Positions 63,901 through 64,000 of a stretch of DNA of 64,000 nt are shown here, one piece after another. The notes beneath the pieces were generated by a model. It was not told the DNA's origin. It worked only from the letters and a program-made list of their open reading frames with translations, and did no database searches. Position 1 is the first letter of the stretch. Each line of letters starts with the position of its first letter. Origin of the DNA: Lateolabrax maculatus (lineage: Eukaryota > Chordata > Actinopteri > Acropomatiformes > Lateolabracidae); the NCBI GenBank assembly GCA_031216445.1, contig CM062202.1, positions 13,636,501 to 13,700,500 on the forward strand. Direction: 5' to 3'. Made by a program: the position numbers and the translations under genes.

Positions 63901-64000
63901 AATACAAAACATAGAGACCAAGCATTAGTGTTTGTAAACCTCTATTTCCTACAAAAATGGCAATAAAATAAATACGATTTTTTAAAAATATAAATACCAT
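60951..64000 (-). other. Possible long 3' UTR of a minus-strand gene beyond the right edge
   Basis: A minus-strand AATAAA (60972-60967) is followed leftward by ordinary intergenic DNA. To the right are 3 kb without repeats of the kinds seen elsewhere, of mixed composition, and with no coding frame resembling a known protein. By human gene order the next gene would be USP2 or THY1, but nothing here identifies either. This is inference from position only. Confidence 0.25.

Noticed and set aside
1..64000. CRISPR arrays, bacterial operons, integrons or prophage
   Set aside because: Regular arrays here are microsatellites; gene structure and repeats are those of a vertebrate genome.

Overview
The window is nuclear DNA from a ray-finned (teleost) fish, probably a percomorph. 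The evidence is split vertebrate genes with GT-AG introns, AT-rich non-coding DNA, abundant (CA)n/(GT)n microsatellites, and several interspersed repeats of kinds common in teleost genomes. There is no bacterial, viral or CRISPR content. Three protein genes can be assembled: mcam (CD146) on the minus strand, rnf26 on the plus strand, and c1qtnf5 (CTRP5) on the minus strand. From general knowledge, MCAM - RNF26 - C1QTNF5/MFRP lie in this order and relative orientation on human chromosome 11q23.3, so this looks like a conserved synteny block.

Layout. About 0.9-33.5 kb is mcam. Sixteen coding exons give 631 residues; an optional in-frame 42-nt exon at 3094-3135 raises this to 645, close to the human length as I recall it. 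Exons 2-16 are packed into 7.6 kb, and the signal-peptide exon lies 24.5 kb upstream in a CpG-rich region at about 33.3-33.9 kb. Intron 1 holds only microsatellites and repeats. From 33.9 to 43.9 kb is intergenic DNA with several short DNA-transposon-like elements, including one inserted inside another. At 43.9-44.4 kb is a CpG-rich leader followed by the intronless, very GC-rich rnf26 coding region (44384-45733) and a 3' UTR of about 1.9 kb. From 47.6 to 53.6 kb is repeat-bearing intergenic DNA, including one element with target-site duplications still visible. At 53.6-57.9 kb is c1qtnf5, with a non-coding first exon and two coding exons. No MFRP reading frame is visible next to it. From 60.95 kb to the right edge there is no coding sequence; it may be a long 3' UTR of a minus-strand gene beyond the window.

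The three genes are neighbours by ancestry, not an operon. mcam encodes an adhesion receptor, rnf26 an ER-membrane ubiquitin ligase and c1qtnf5 a secreted collagen/C1q protein. I found no undescribed biological system. The most useful observations are the cassette exon and microsatellite-coded stalk of mcam, the apparent lack of MFRP beside c1qtnf5, the Gly-X-Y break in its collagen stretch, and the transposon structures. All exon boundaries were read by eye from splice signals, reading phase and remembered family sequence.
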